In this document: one piece after another, positions 1 through 6,432 of the stretch | Numbering within the stretch: position 1 is the first letter of the stretch | Layout: each line of letters starts with the position of its first letter | From: CALAED01 sp937891035 | GTDB taxonomy: Bacteria > Actinomycetota > Actinomycetes > Streptosporangiales > Streptosporangiaceae | Reading direction: 5' to 3' | Assembly (NCBI GenBank): GCA_035642125.1 | Contig: DASQSZ010000263.1 | Coordinates: forward strand, 1-15,112 | Length of the DNA stretch: 15,112 bases | Notes under the pieces: generated by a model | Seen by the model: the letters and a program-made list of their open reading frames with translations, nothing else | Databases searched by the model: none | What the model was told of the DNA's origin: nothing | Made by a program: the position numbers and the translations under genes

Positions 1-87
1 ACTCGCACCTCATATTTCACCCACGGTATTGACGCCTATTCCCGCTGGCTGCTCGACCAGCCACTCACTAAGTCGGATTCGCCATGA
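1..87 (+). CDS. 3' end of an unidentified upstream gene (partial)
   Basis: Frame 1 is open from the window edge and gives a 28-residue C-terminal tail that includes FTHGIDAYSRWLLDQP, ending at TGA 85-87. The stop overlaps the ATG of the next gene (84-86) in an ATGA arrangement, the usual sign of translational coupling in actinobacteria, so the two genes probably form one operon. The tail is too short for me to assign a family. It could also be a chance open frame, but the exact ATGA overlap with a real start argues for a gene. Confidence 0.55.
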   Translation, partial: TRTSYFTHGIDAYSRWLLDQPLTKSDSP

Positions 88-1076
88 CGCACCTTTGGAT
101 AACGCTCGGTCCATCATCGCTGGGGCGTGAAAAGGAAATGCTGGGCCTCGGCGCGACGGGCGCGCGGCTCACGTTCTCCTTCGGTACACCGGAACTGCAA
201 CTCGAGCGCGCGAGGGTGCTGCGGGAGGCCGCGCGGGCCGGCGGCCGCCGATGCCTCAATGTGGCCGACCTGGCCGGGGAAAAGTATCGGCTGGGCGCCT
301 TCGCCGGGCCGCCGACGATCGAGGCGGAATCTGGCCGCAGGTTCCGGCTGACCCTCTCCGACCAACTGGATCCCCTTGCCCTGCGGGCGCTTCCCGTCCC
401 GGCTCAGACATTCTTCGAACACCTGACCCCGGGGGACGTCATCACGGTCGGCGACGGCGCGGCCGAACTCAGCGTGGTCGACTGCGCGGACAGCGAGGCG
501 TCGGTGGAGGTCACACTAGGCGGTGTCATCAACCAGTTCCGTGGGCTGACCGTCCGCGGGAAGGCGTTCCGGCCGCGGGCGCTGACCGACAAGGACCGAT
601 CGGACCTCGAGTTCATCGCGCAGCACGAAGAGTTCGACGCCGTCGCAGTGTCGTTCGTCTCCTCCGCCGCCGATGTCGTGGCGGCGCGAGGCGCACTCGC
701 CGGGCGCGACCTTCCGGTGATCGCCAAGATCGAGACAGCTCATGGTGTGGAGAACATTGAAGAGATATGCACCGCCGCCGACATGGTTATGGCGGCGCGC
801 GGGGACCTCGCGCTGAGCATCCCGTGGGTGGATCTCCCGGAAGCGGTCGAGCTGATCATAGGAGGCGCGCGTGCCACCGGAACGCCATGGATCCTCGCGA
901 CACAGATCGCCGAGGGCCTGGAACGCTTCTCGCTGCCGACCCGAGCCGAGATCTGTGACCTCGCATTGGCTCAGCCGGGATTGCGCGGGCGTGCTTCTGT
1001 CCTACGAGACCGTCTTCGGCGCGAACGCGCCCGGCGCGGTGCACGCCGTCGACGCGATGATACGCCGATGGAGTAA
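84..1076 (+). CDS. pyruvate kinase-like barrel protein, short form, frameshifted near the C-terminus
   Basis: As read, the frame encodes 330 residues with pyruvate kinase landmarks in order: TLGPSS near the N-terminus (canonical TIGPAS), a B-domain-like stretch with GDG (~123-125), LTDKDRSDLEF (~168-177), AKIE (214-217; catalytic Lys and metal-binding Glu), ARGDL (238-242; second metal ligand), ATQ (272-274) and PTRAE (285-289). The classic N-F-S-H-G motif reads T-F-S-F-G, so the Asn that helps bind K+ is missing. There is no C-terminal allosteric domain; full pyruvate kinases are about 470 residues. After Gln297 the frame stops resembling the family and becomes Arg-rich, while the next frame restores it (see 975-1095). 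It may be a catalytic phosphotransferase variant or a non-enzymatic relative. Upstream gene coupled by ATGA; helR converges 15-35 bp downstream. Confidence 0.75.
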   Translation: MTHLWITLGPSSLGREKEMLGLGATGARLTFSFGTPELQLERARVLREAARAGGRRCLNVADLAGEKYRLGAFAGPPTIEAESGRRFRLTLSDQLDPLALRALPVPAQTFFEHLTPGDVITVGDGAAELSVVDCADSEASVEVTLGGVINQFRGLTVRGKAFRPRALTDKDRSDLEFIAQHEEFDAVAVSFVSSAADVVAARGALAGRDLPVIAKIETAHGVENIEEICTAADMVMAARGDLALSIPWVDLPEAVELIIGGARATGTPWILATQIAEGLERFSLPTRAEICDLALAQPGLRGRASVLRDRLRRERARRGARRRRDDTPME

Positions 1077-1095
1077 CGGCCACCGGCGCGCGTGA
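975..1095 (+). other. displaced C-terminal end of the pyruvate kinase-like gene (+1 frameshift)
   Basis: At 972-979 the sequence reads CAG CCG GG. Ignoring one C of the CC at 975-976 gives Q-R-D-C-A-G-V-L-L-S-Y-E-T-V-F-G-A, followed by AVDAMIRRW and a TGA at 1093-1095. This matches the expected pyruvate kinase order after PTRAE (D..DGVMLS.ETA.G.YP..AV..M). The native protein would then be about 337 residues. Whether the extra base is a real mutation, programmed slippage or a sequencing error cannot be decided from the window. Confidence 0.7.
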
Positions 1096-1110
1096 TCCTG
1101 AGCCCCGGCA

Positions 1111-3276
1111 TCAGGAACTGGTGAGGATGACGAGTCGCTCGGTCGCTCGGGTCATCGCGACATAGCGGTCGACCCCTCCCTCGGTGCCCGTGCCGAAGTT
1201 CGCCGGGTCGACGAGAACGACCAGATCGAACTCGAGCCCCTTCGCCTGTTCCGGGGGCAGCGACCGGACGCGGGGCGACGTCGCCCGGAAGGCGGGATCG
1301 CCGATGACGCAGGCGATCCCGTCGGCATGCGCGGCGAGCCAGGACTCGATGATCGACTCCAGGTCCGAAACAGATCCGCGTACGACGGGGACCCCGCCTT
1401 CGCGGACGGAGGTCGGCACGTTGGCATCCGGGAGCACGGCCCGGATGACCGGCTCGGCCTCCGCCATGATCTCTTTGGGCGTCCGGTAGTTGATGCTCAG
1501 GGAGGCCAGGTTGATCTCGTCGAGCCCGATCCGTTCGAGCCGTTCCCGCCACGACTCCGTGAACCCGTGCCTGGCCTGGGCGCGGTCCCCGACGATGGTG
1601 AAGCTCCGGGACGGGCAGCGCGGCAACAGCATCTGCCACTCCGCGTCGGTCAGTTCCTGCGCCTCGTCCACGACGATGTGCGCGAACGGGCCGGCGAACA
1701 GGTCCGGCTCGGCGCTGGCCAACGCGCCCTCGTCGACCAAGGCGTCCTGGAAGTCCTCGCCACGAAGCATCGTCACCAGGCCGACACCGTATTCGTCGTC
1801 GGCGACCTCGATCAGGTCGTCGATCACCCTGGCCATGCGCTCGCGTTCGGCGGCGACAGCGGCTTCATGCCGGCGCTTACGGCGCGACGCCTCCGGGTCG
1901 CCGAGCCGTCGCCGTGCCGCGTCCAGGAGCGGCAGGTCGGACACCGTCCAGGCCTGGGCATCCGCGCGCTGTAGCCGCCGAACCTCATCGGGGCCGAGCC
2001 AGGGAGCGCACATTCGCAGGTAGGCGGGTACCGACCACAGATCTCCGACGAGGTCGGCCGCTTCGAGCGGCGGCCACGCGCGGTTGAAGGCCATGAGCAG
2101 TTCCCTGTTCCGCAGCAGCGACTTGCGGAGCAGGTCAGCCGAGACGTCGCCGTCGTGCTTGTCGATCTTGTCCACGAGGATCGTGAGCAGTTCCTCCCAG
2201 ATCTGGTCGCGCGCCTCGTTGTGCGGAGTACCGGGTTCTGGTGCTTCGAACGCCTCGGCCCAATCGTCGGCGCTCAGCCAGATGTCGGACCAGGGCGTCT
2301 CGACCCTCATCCCCTTGGTTGGCGGATTCTCGTAGAACCTGACGGCCGGCTCGATCGCCTTCACCAGGTCGGCCGACGCCTTCAGGCGGGCCATGTTCGG
2401 GTCGGTCTCCATCGCCGCGTCGGCCCCCTCCGCGACCAGGTCCCGCAGGGTGCAGGTCCGCACGCCCTCCTCTCCGAGGCTGGGCAGCACGTCGGCGACG
2501 TACGCCAGGTAAGGCTGGTGCGGACCGACGAACAGCACGCCGCCCCTGCGATGCCCGAGGCGAGGATCGGAGTAGAGGAGGTAGGCAGAGCGATGCAGCG
2601 CGACGACGGTCTTCCCCGTACCCGGACCGCCGTCGATGACGAGAGCGCCGCGGGATCCCGCGCGGATGATGGCGTCCTGGTCGGCCTGGATGGTGCCCAG
2701 CACGTCTCTCATCCGGCCCGACCGGCTACCGCCCAGGCTGGCGATGAAGGCGGATTGATCGTCCAGCGCGGCGTGCCCTGCCAACCCGTCCGGGGTGAAC
2801 ACTTCGTCCCAGTAGTCGCTGACCCGGCCACGGGTCCAGCGATACCTGCGGCGGCTTGCCTGACCCATCGGGTTGGCGTGGGTCGCTCCGAAGAACGGCT
2901 CAGCCGCGCGGGAACGCCAGTCGAGCAGCAACCGGCGTCCCGCTTGGTCGGTAAGGCCGAGCCGTCCGACGTACACGGGCTCGGAGCCGTCGGCGCCGAC
3001 CATGTGTCCGAGGCACAGATCCAGACCGAAACGACGCAGCGCGCGCAGGCGAGCGGTCAGCCGATGGATCTCCATGTCCCGGTCCATCGCCTGTTGGCCG
3101 ATGCCGCCGGGCGCCTTGCGCTCGGCATCGAGGCGGGCGGACAGGTCGGCGATCGTCTGCTCGAGGCTCTCCGCGATGGCCGCGAAGTGCTGCTCATCGC
3201 CGGCGATCAGCGCCGGGTCGGCTTTGGCGATGAGATGGTCGGGAAGGTCAAACGCGCTGGTAGTCAGCTGTTTCAC
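1111..3276 (-). CDS. helR: HelR/HelD-family RNA polymerase-associated ATPase (superfamily 1 helicase-like)
   Basis: 721 residues, the usual size for actinobacterial HelR. The N-terminus (~28-90) is a Leu/Ala/Arg-rich predicted coiled coil, which in the HelD family enters the RNAP secondary channel. It is followed by the family block VGRLGL..LLLDWRSRAAEPFF (~103-129), Walker A GGPGTGKT (216-223), Walker B VVDEAQEL (535-542), motif III GDRAQ (563-567), motif IV NYRTP (596-600), motif V EQAKGLEFDLVV (676-687) and motif VI AMTRATERLVIL (707-718). GTG start at 3276-3274, with GGAG at 3288-3285 eight bases upstream. Known from the family: HelD removes RNAP from stalled complexes, and actinobacterial HelR also protects RNAP from rifamycins. 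Its place downstream of the RAE-linked glycosyltransferase supports the HelR reading. UvrD/PcrA is unlikely because of the N-terminal arm and family block. Confidence 0.9.
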   Translation of the reverse strand: MKQLTTSAFDLPDHLIAKADPALIAGDEQHFAAIAESLEQTIADLSARLDAERKAPGGIGQQAMDRDMEIHRLTARLRALRRFGLDLCLGHMVGADGSEPVYVGRLGLTDQAGRRLLLDWRSRAAEPFFGATHANPMGQASRRRYRWTRGRVSDYWDEVFTPDGLAGHAALDDQSAFIASLGGSRSGRMRDVLGTIQADQDAIIRAGSRGALVIDGGPGTGKTVVALHRSAYLLYSDPRLGHRRGGVLFVGPHQPYLAYVADVLPSLGEEGVRTCTLRDLVAEGADAAMETDPNMARLKASADLVKAIEPAVRFYENPPTKGMRVETPWSDIWLSADDWAEAFEAPEPGTPHNEARDQIWEELLTILVDKIDKHDGDVSADLLRKSLLRNRELLMAFNRAWPPLEAADLVGDLWSVPAYLRMCAPWLGPDEVRRLQRADAQAWTVSDLPLLDAARRRLGDPEASRRKRRHEAAVAAERERMARVIDDLIEVADDEYGVGLVTMLRGEDFQDALVDEGALASAEPDLFAGPFAHIVVDEAQELTDAEWQMLLPRCPSRSFTIVGDRAQARHGFTESWRERLERIGLDEINLASLSINYRTPKEIMAEAEPVIRAVLPDANVPTSVREGGVPVVRGSVSDLESIIESWLAAHADGIACVIGDPAFRATSPRVRSLPPEQAKGLEFDLVVLVDPANFGTGTEGGVDRYVAMTRATERLVILTSS

Positions 3277-3431
3277 GTCATAAGCTCCGATCTGAGGTCA
3301 CTCGCGAGCCATTGGGCGCGGCAAGGCACCCGAAGCCATCGGCGGCTCGCCACCGCACGTGGCGCCCGTGAGGCCGTGAGGCCGCGAGCCCGTGACCATT
3401 GCCGTTCAGGTGTTCTCGTGTTCTGGGTCGT
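3277..3431. other. 155-bp gap between the glycosyltransferase and helR
   Basis: Holds the helR Shine-Dalgarno (3285-3288) and short direct repeats of GTGAGGCC/GCGAGCC type around 3368-3392. There is no strong hairpin terminator after the glycosyltransferase stop. A sequence at 3311-3329 shares the core GCGGCAAG with the RAE, but I count only 11 of 19 matches. The gap is compatible either with read-through transcription from the upstream promoter or with a separate weak promoter. Confidence 0.5.
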
Positions 3432-4631
3432 TCACCCGGCCAGCAGCAGCTTCGCGGCCACCGTCGCCCCGTCGGTGCGGATCGCGCCGGCCACGGCGGC
3501 CGCTCGTGCCTCGGTCTCGGGGGTCAGGACCGTCTTGAGCGCGGCCGACAAGGACTCGGTGGTCGGAGCCGTCATCTCGTGCGCCGCGCCGATGCCCAGG
3601 TCGGCCACCCGGCCGGCCCAGTACGGCTGGTCTCCCCACTGGGGCACCACCACCTGTGGCGCACCGGCCAGGGCGGCGGTCGTCGTGGTGCCCGCGCCGC
3701 CGTGGTGCACGGCGGCGGCCACCCGGCCGAACAATGCTTGGTGGTTGACCTCGCCGACGACGAAGCAGTCGTCCCGGTCGTCGATCACGGCCAGGTCGGC
3801 CCAGCCACGGGAGAGCAGAGTACGGCGGCCCTGCGCGCGGATCGCCTCGATGGCCGCCCGGGCTACGTCGTTCGGGGCGCGCATGCTGCCGAAGCCCACG
3901 TACACCGGTGGTGTGCCGGCGTCCAGGACCGCCTTCAACTCGGCCGGCAGCGGGCGTTCGTCCGGCAGGATCCACGCGCCGGTCTGCACGACATCGAGGT
4001 CCGCCGGCTCCCGCCAGGGCCCAAGGACCGGGTCAGTCGCCAGCCACGGCTGGTCGGAGATGACGTGGTCGCGTACGTTGTCCACCGGTGGCAGGCCGGC
4101 CGCCGCCCGGTGGGCGTTGAGCGCCTCGCCGAACAGCGTGTTATGGCTCTGGACGTCCAGATCATTGAGCACCCGCCTGTCGGTCACGTCCGGTGGGAGC
4201 GGCCGGCCCGGCAGCGACGGCGGCGGGTGGTGCGGCGACGGCAAGGAGATCGGACAGAGGCTCACGTACACGCAGCGGATGCCCAGTTTCTCGGCCACCG
4301 ACCGCGCACCGGCCGCGGCCGGCGTCAAGCCGGACGCCACCAGCGCGTCACAGCCCTCGGCCGCCGCGGCGAGCGTCGCGAACTGCGCGGCGATCACCTC
4401 CGCCGCGCGCCGGGGCACGTCCGCCGCCGACGGCGGCTTCGCCCCGTGCACTAGCGCGCGCACCGGCGGGCCGACCGGCACCAGCGGCACGCCGACCTCG
4501 GCCAACCGCTCCGCGCAGTCCGGCGGCGCCCACACCCGCACCTCCGCGCCGAGTTCCCGCAACCGCATCGCCAATGCCACGAGCGGTTCAACTCCCCCGC
4601 GCGAGTCATACGTCGACAACAACACACGCAC
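3432..4631 (-). CDS. rgt: GT-B (GT1) glycosyltransferase, probable rifamycin glycosyltransferase
   Basis: 399 residues from GTG 4631-4629, which has GGGGGA at 4643-4638 six bases upstream. The mature start MRVLLSTYDSRGGVEPLV is the standard opening of actinobacterial glycopeptide/macrolide-type GT1 enzymes. An ATG at 4736 would add 35 residues with no family resemblance and would translate the RAE, so I reject it. The C-terminal half has the nucleotide-sugar site: GFGSM (~246-250), HHGGAGTT (309-316) and DQPYWAGRV (334-342). Such enzymes move a sugar from a nucleotide sugar to a hydroxyl; rifamycin glycosyltransferases modify the ansa chain and inactivate the drug. The rifamycin assignment rests on the RAE at 4690-4708 and on the downstream helR. 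Without that context the sequence would say only 'antibiotic/macrolide-type glycosyltransferase'. Confidence 0.8.
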   Translation of the reverse strand: MRVLLSTYDSRGGVEPLVALAMRLRELGAEVRVWAPPDCAERLAEVGVPLVPVGPPVRALVHGAKPPSAADVPRRAAEVIAAQFATLAAAAEGCDALVASGLTPAAAGARSVAEKLGIRCVYVSLCPISLPSPHHPPPSLPGRPLPPDVTDRRVLNDLDVQSHNTLFGEALNAHRAAAGLPPVDNVRDHVISDQPWLATDPVLGPWREPADLDVVQTGAWILPDERPLPAELKAVLDAGTPPVYVGFGSMRAPNDVARAAIEAIRAQGRRTLLSRGWADLAVIDDRDDCFVVGEVNHQALFGRVAAAVHHGGAGTTTTAALAGAPQVVVPQWGDQPYWAGRVADLGIGAAHEMTAPTTESLSAALKTVLTPETEARAAAVAGAIRTDGATVAAKLLLAG

Positions 4632-4689
4632 TTCGCGTCCCCCGTTTCCGCAGGTTCTGGCCTCGGCCGGCCATTTTGCGACATGACCC

Positions 4690-4708
4690 GGGTCTTGCCG
4701 CAAGCCCC
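4690..4708 (-). promoter_or_regulatory. rifamycin-associated element (RAE)-like 19-bp near-palindrome
   Basis: On the minus strand it reads GGGGCTTGC-G-GCAAGACCC: two 9-bp arms with one mismatch around a central base, 59-77 nt upstream of the glycosyltransferase GTG. From memory this matches the 19-bp RAE reported upstream of rifamycin-inactivation genes (rgt, rph, arr, rox/iri) and needed for rifamycin-responsive expression. Its strand, and its position before exactly this gene type, support the call. Confidence 0.8.
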
Positions 4709-4710
4709 CC

Positions 4711-4775
4711 AGTGCGCTATAAATTAAGAGTGGCAAGGAGTAAGCAATTTTTCCTTGCCCCTTATTTTTTGCCCA
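4711..4775 (-). promoter_or_regulatory. A/T-rich promoter-like region with an 8-bp inverted repeat upstream of the RAE
   Basis: A/T-rich island in GC-rich DNA. On the minus strand, TTGCTT (4748-4743) and TTTATA (4724-4719) are 18 bp apart and could be -35/-10 boxes placing the transcription start just before or in the RAE. Between and around them lies a perfect inverted repeat, GGCAAGGA (4732-4739) and TCCTTGCC (4752-4759), with a 12-nt spacer. Read on the plus strand it is followed by a T-rich stretch (4761-4770), so it could instead look like a plus-strand terminator, although no plus-strand gene leads into it. Promoter placement is inference. Confidence 0.4.
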
Positions 4776-5016
4776 CCGAAAGCGGAAACCCTCTTCGCGA
4801 AGTTACGGCCATGCCGCGTACGGCGGGCGGTAACGTCGGCCCGACCGTCCGCTTCCGGCTCACGATCAGGGCGGCACAGAGGTCCAGCCACAGCTAGACC
4901 CGCCGCCAGCCCAGATCCGGCCCCCGACCGGCACGACCGAATCCGCGCCGGCACGGCTCCAGGCGGCACAAGCGCAGACCTGGGAGTCAACGGTCTGGAC
5001 CAGGGCTGGCGTGACC
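4776..5016. other. intergenic stretch without a recognisable gene
   Basis: Together with 4632-4775 and 5017-5082 this makes a gap of about 450 bp between the glycosyltransferase start and the cupin stop. In this part I see only a perfect 10-bp palindrome, CTTCGCGAAG (4793-4802), and GC-rich sequence with no frame I would call coding. Confidence 0.5.
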
Positions 5017-5037
5017 CAGGGCGGTCAAAGCGCCCTG
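5017..5037 (-). terminator. putative terminator hairpin after the cupin gene
   Basis: CAGGGCG / CGCCCTG, a perfect 7-bp stem with a 7-nt loop (GTCAAAG), 45 nt beyond the cupin stop on the minus strand. There is no U-tract, as is common in GC-rich actinobacteria, so the terminator role is inferred from position. Confidence 0.4.
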
Positions 5038-5082
5038 CACCGGAACGATCGAGGGTGGACCGGCGCGGCGGGCGGGGTCTGA

Positions 5083-5997
5083 TCAGGTCAGCGGGGTGTT
5101 GGCCAGGACGCGGCGGAGCACGCTCCAGGACAGGTCGGAGTGGGTCTCGAACTTGTCTCGGTGTTGGTTGTCTTCGCGGATGTAATCGAAGGCGTTTCGA
5201 TTGTGGCTCTCGCCGTCATCGATTTGCAGGAAGGTTTCGTCCTCGTTGAGGTAAACGTGGAAGCTTGCGCCGAACTCGTCGGTGGAGTTCATGAATCCTG
5301 GTCCTGTGGTGCCGTCGCCGCCGTCCATGGGGCACGACACCCGGTGCACGGCGTAAGTTTCTTTGGTCAGCCAGGCGCACTGCCCCGGGGTGAGGGTGAG
5401 CATGCCGAGCTTGGTGGCGTTCCAATCCAGGCGGTCGTAGAGCATGACATCGAGTTGGCCGGCGAGGCAGAAGACGATCCCAGACGTGTGTCCGTGAGAG
5501 TGGATGGGCGAGTAGTGCTGCGCCGGCCAGATCTCCAGCACCACTGGCGAGCCGATGTCGCCTTCCGGGTCTTCGAGGTGATCCAGGTGCCCGTGTTCGG
5601 TCGCGAGGTGGTCGAAGTCTCCTCGGCCGGTGCAGGCGACGCGGATATAGGGCGGGTGCGTACTGTCCTTTTCGTTCTTTCTCAGCAGGATCCGGCGCAG
5701 CAGTCCCATGCTTCCTTCGGTCTCGGCGGGGGCCAGCTGCTTGCGCATCGCCTCCACCTCCCAAGCCGAAAGCCGCAGGTCCGCGGCCTTTCGCGCCAGA
5801 TCCATCACCGCGGGCGGGATCATCAGCTGCCGGGCGTACTCGTCGAACGAGGTAGCTTGTCCGATCAACGGCGACGGAACGGCCCGCGCGCCTTGCAGGC
5901 GCAGTCGCCGCTCTTCCTCCTTGGTGATGTGGAACGGATACCTTCCCGCGCCCTGGTCCGCGGCGTCGGCGGGGGGCGAAACGTTGGTCATGCTCAT
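5083..5997 (-). CDS. cupin protein resembling cysteine dioxygenase-type thiol dioxygenases
   Basis: 304 residues from ATG 5997-5995, chosen for the strong GAGGAG at 6007-6002; an ATG six bases further in (5991-5989) has a more typical 10-nt spacing and is equally possible. An upstream ATG at 6048 would add 17 residues and has no better support. The core IWPAQHYSPIHSHGHTSG (~156-173) resembles the thiol dioxygenase signature that supplies two iron-binding histidines (H166, H168). GQLDVMLYD (~180-188), TPGQCAWL and VHRV (third His candidate, H218) follow in cupin order. The N-terminal ~120 residues are polar and helical and are not recognised. Substrate unknown: cysteine or 3-mercaptopropionate by analogy, but it is longer than usual (~200) and could act on another substrate. 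Apparently monocistronic. Confidence 0.7.
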   Translation of the reverse strand: MSMTNVSPPADAADQGAGRYPFHITKEEERRLRLQGARAVPSPLIGQATSFDEYARQLMIPPAVMDLARKAADLRLSAWEVEAMRKQLAPAETEGSMGLLRRILLRKNEKDSTHPPYIRVACTGRGDFDHLATEHGHLDHLEDPEGDIGSPVVLEIWPAQHYSPIHSHGHTSGIVFCLAGQLDVMLYDRLDWNATKLGMLTLTPGQCAWLTKETYAVHRVSCPMDGGDGTTGPGFMNSTDEFGASFHVYLNEDETFLQIDDGESHNRNAFDYIREDNQHRDKFETHSDLSWSVLRRVLANTPLT

Positions 5998-6048
5998 GAG
6001 ACTCCTCGTTTTGGCCTTCGATCCAGCGGTACGGCTCGGGTGCGGCAT

Positions 6049-6432
6049 GGCACCGCTCAGCCGGGGCGATCCTGTGCGGCGGACTACGCCCCACGGATCA
6101 CCTCCGGTTCACGAGCCTTCCAGCGACGCACAGGCTCGAACAATCACCACCGCACCCACCAAATCATCACCATGAGTAACTAGTAAGAAACACTCCGTTC
6201 GCTGTTCCCGACATGCGCCCCGCCCGGCCCACCGGCCAATGTTCCACTGTGCAGCCGCCGATTTGCCTGGTCATCTGCCGGGAGACGACGTGGCGACGCC
6301 CCGTACATGACAGCAGGCGCGAAATGGTCGACCGAAACGAGCGCTCCCCCAGGGGCATTCCGTCCGATATGTCCTCTTGTGCGAGCACATAGGCGTCCGA
6401 CAAGTACCAGCTACACGGACCCAGGGGGATAT
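6049..6432. other. divergent intergenic region
   Basis: Separates the minus-strand cupin gene from the plus-strand secreted protein, so promoters for both should lie here. I see locally A/T-rich sequence around 6160-6190 that could serve the cupin gene, and the AGGGGG ribosome site of the next gene at 6423-6428. I could not place -35/-10 boxes with confidence and see no RNA gene. Confidence 0.4.

Noticed and set aside
2155..4686. 843-residue plus-strand open frame
   Set aside because: It lies opposite helR and the glycosyltransferase, whose minus-strand frames carry clear motifs. Its composition (Arg/Gly/Val/Ser-rich, no domain) is typical of antisense frames in GC-rich DNA.
4632..4736. Longer N-terminus of the glycosyltransferase from ATG 4736
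   Set aside because: The 35 extra residues do not resemble the family, the GTG at 4631 has a strong ribosome site and starts the conserved MRVLLST, and the extension would include the RAE.
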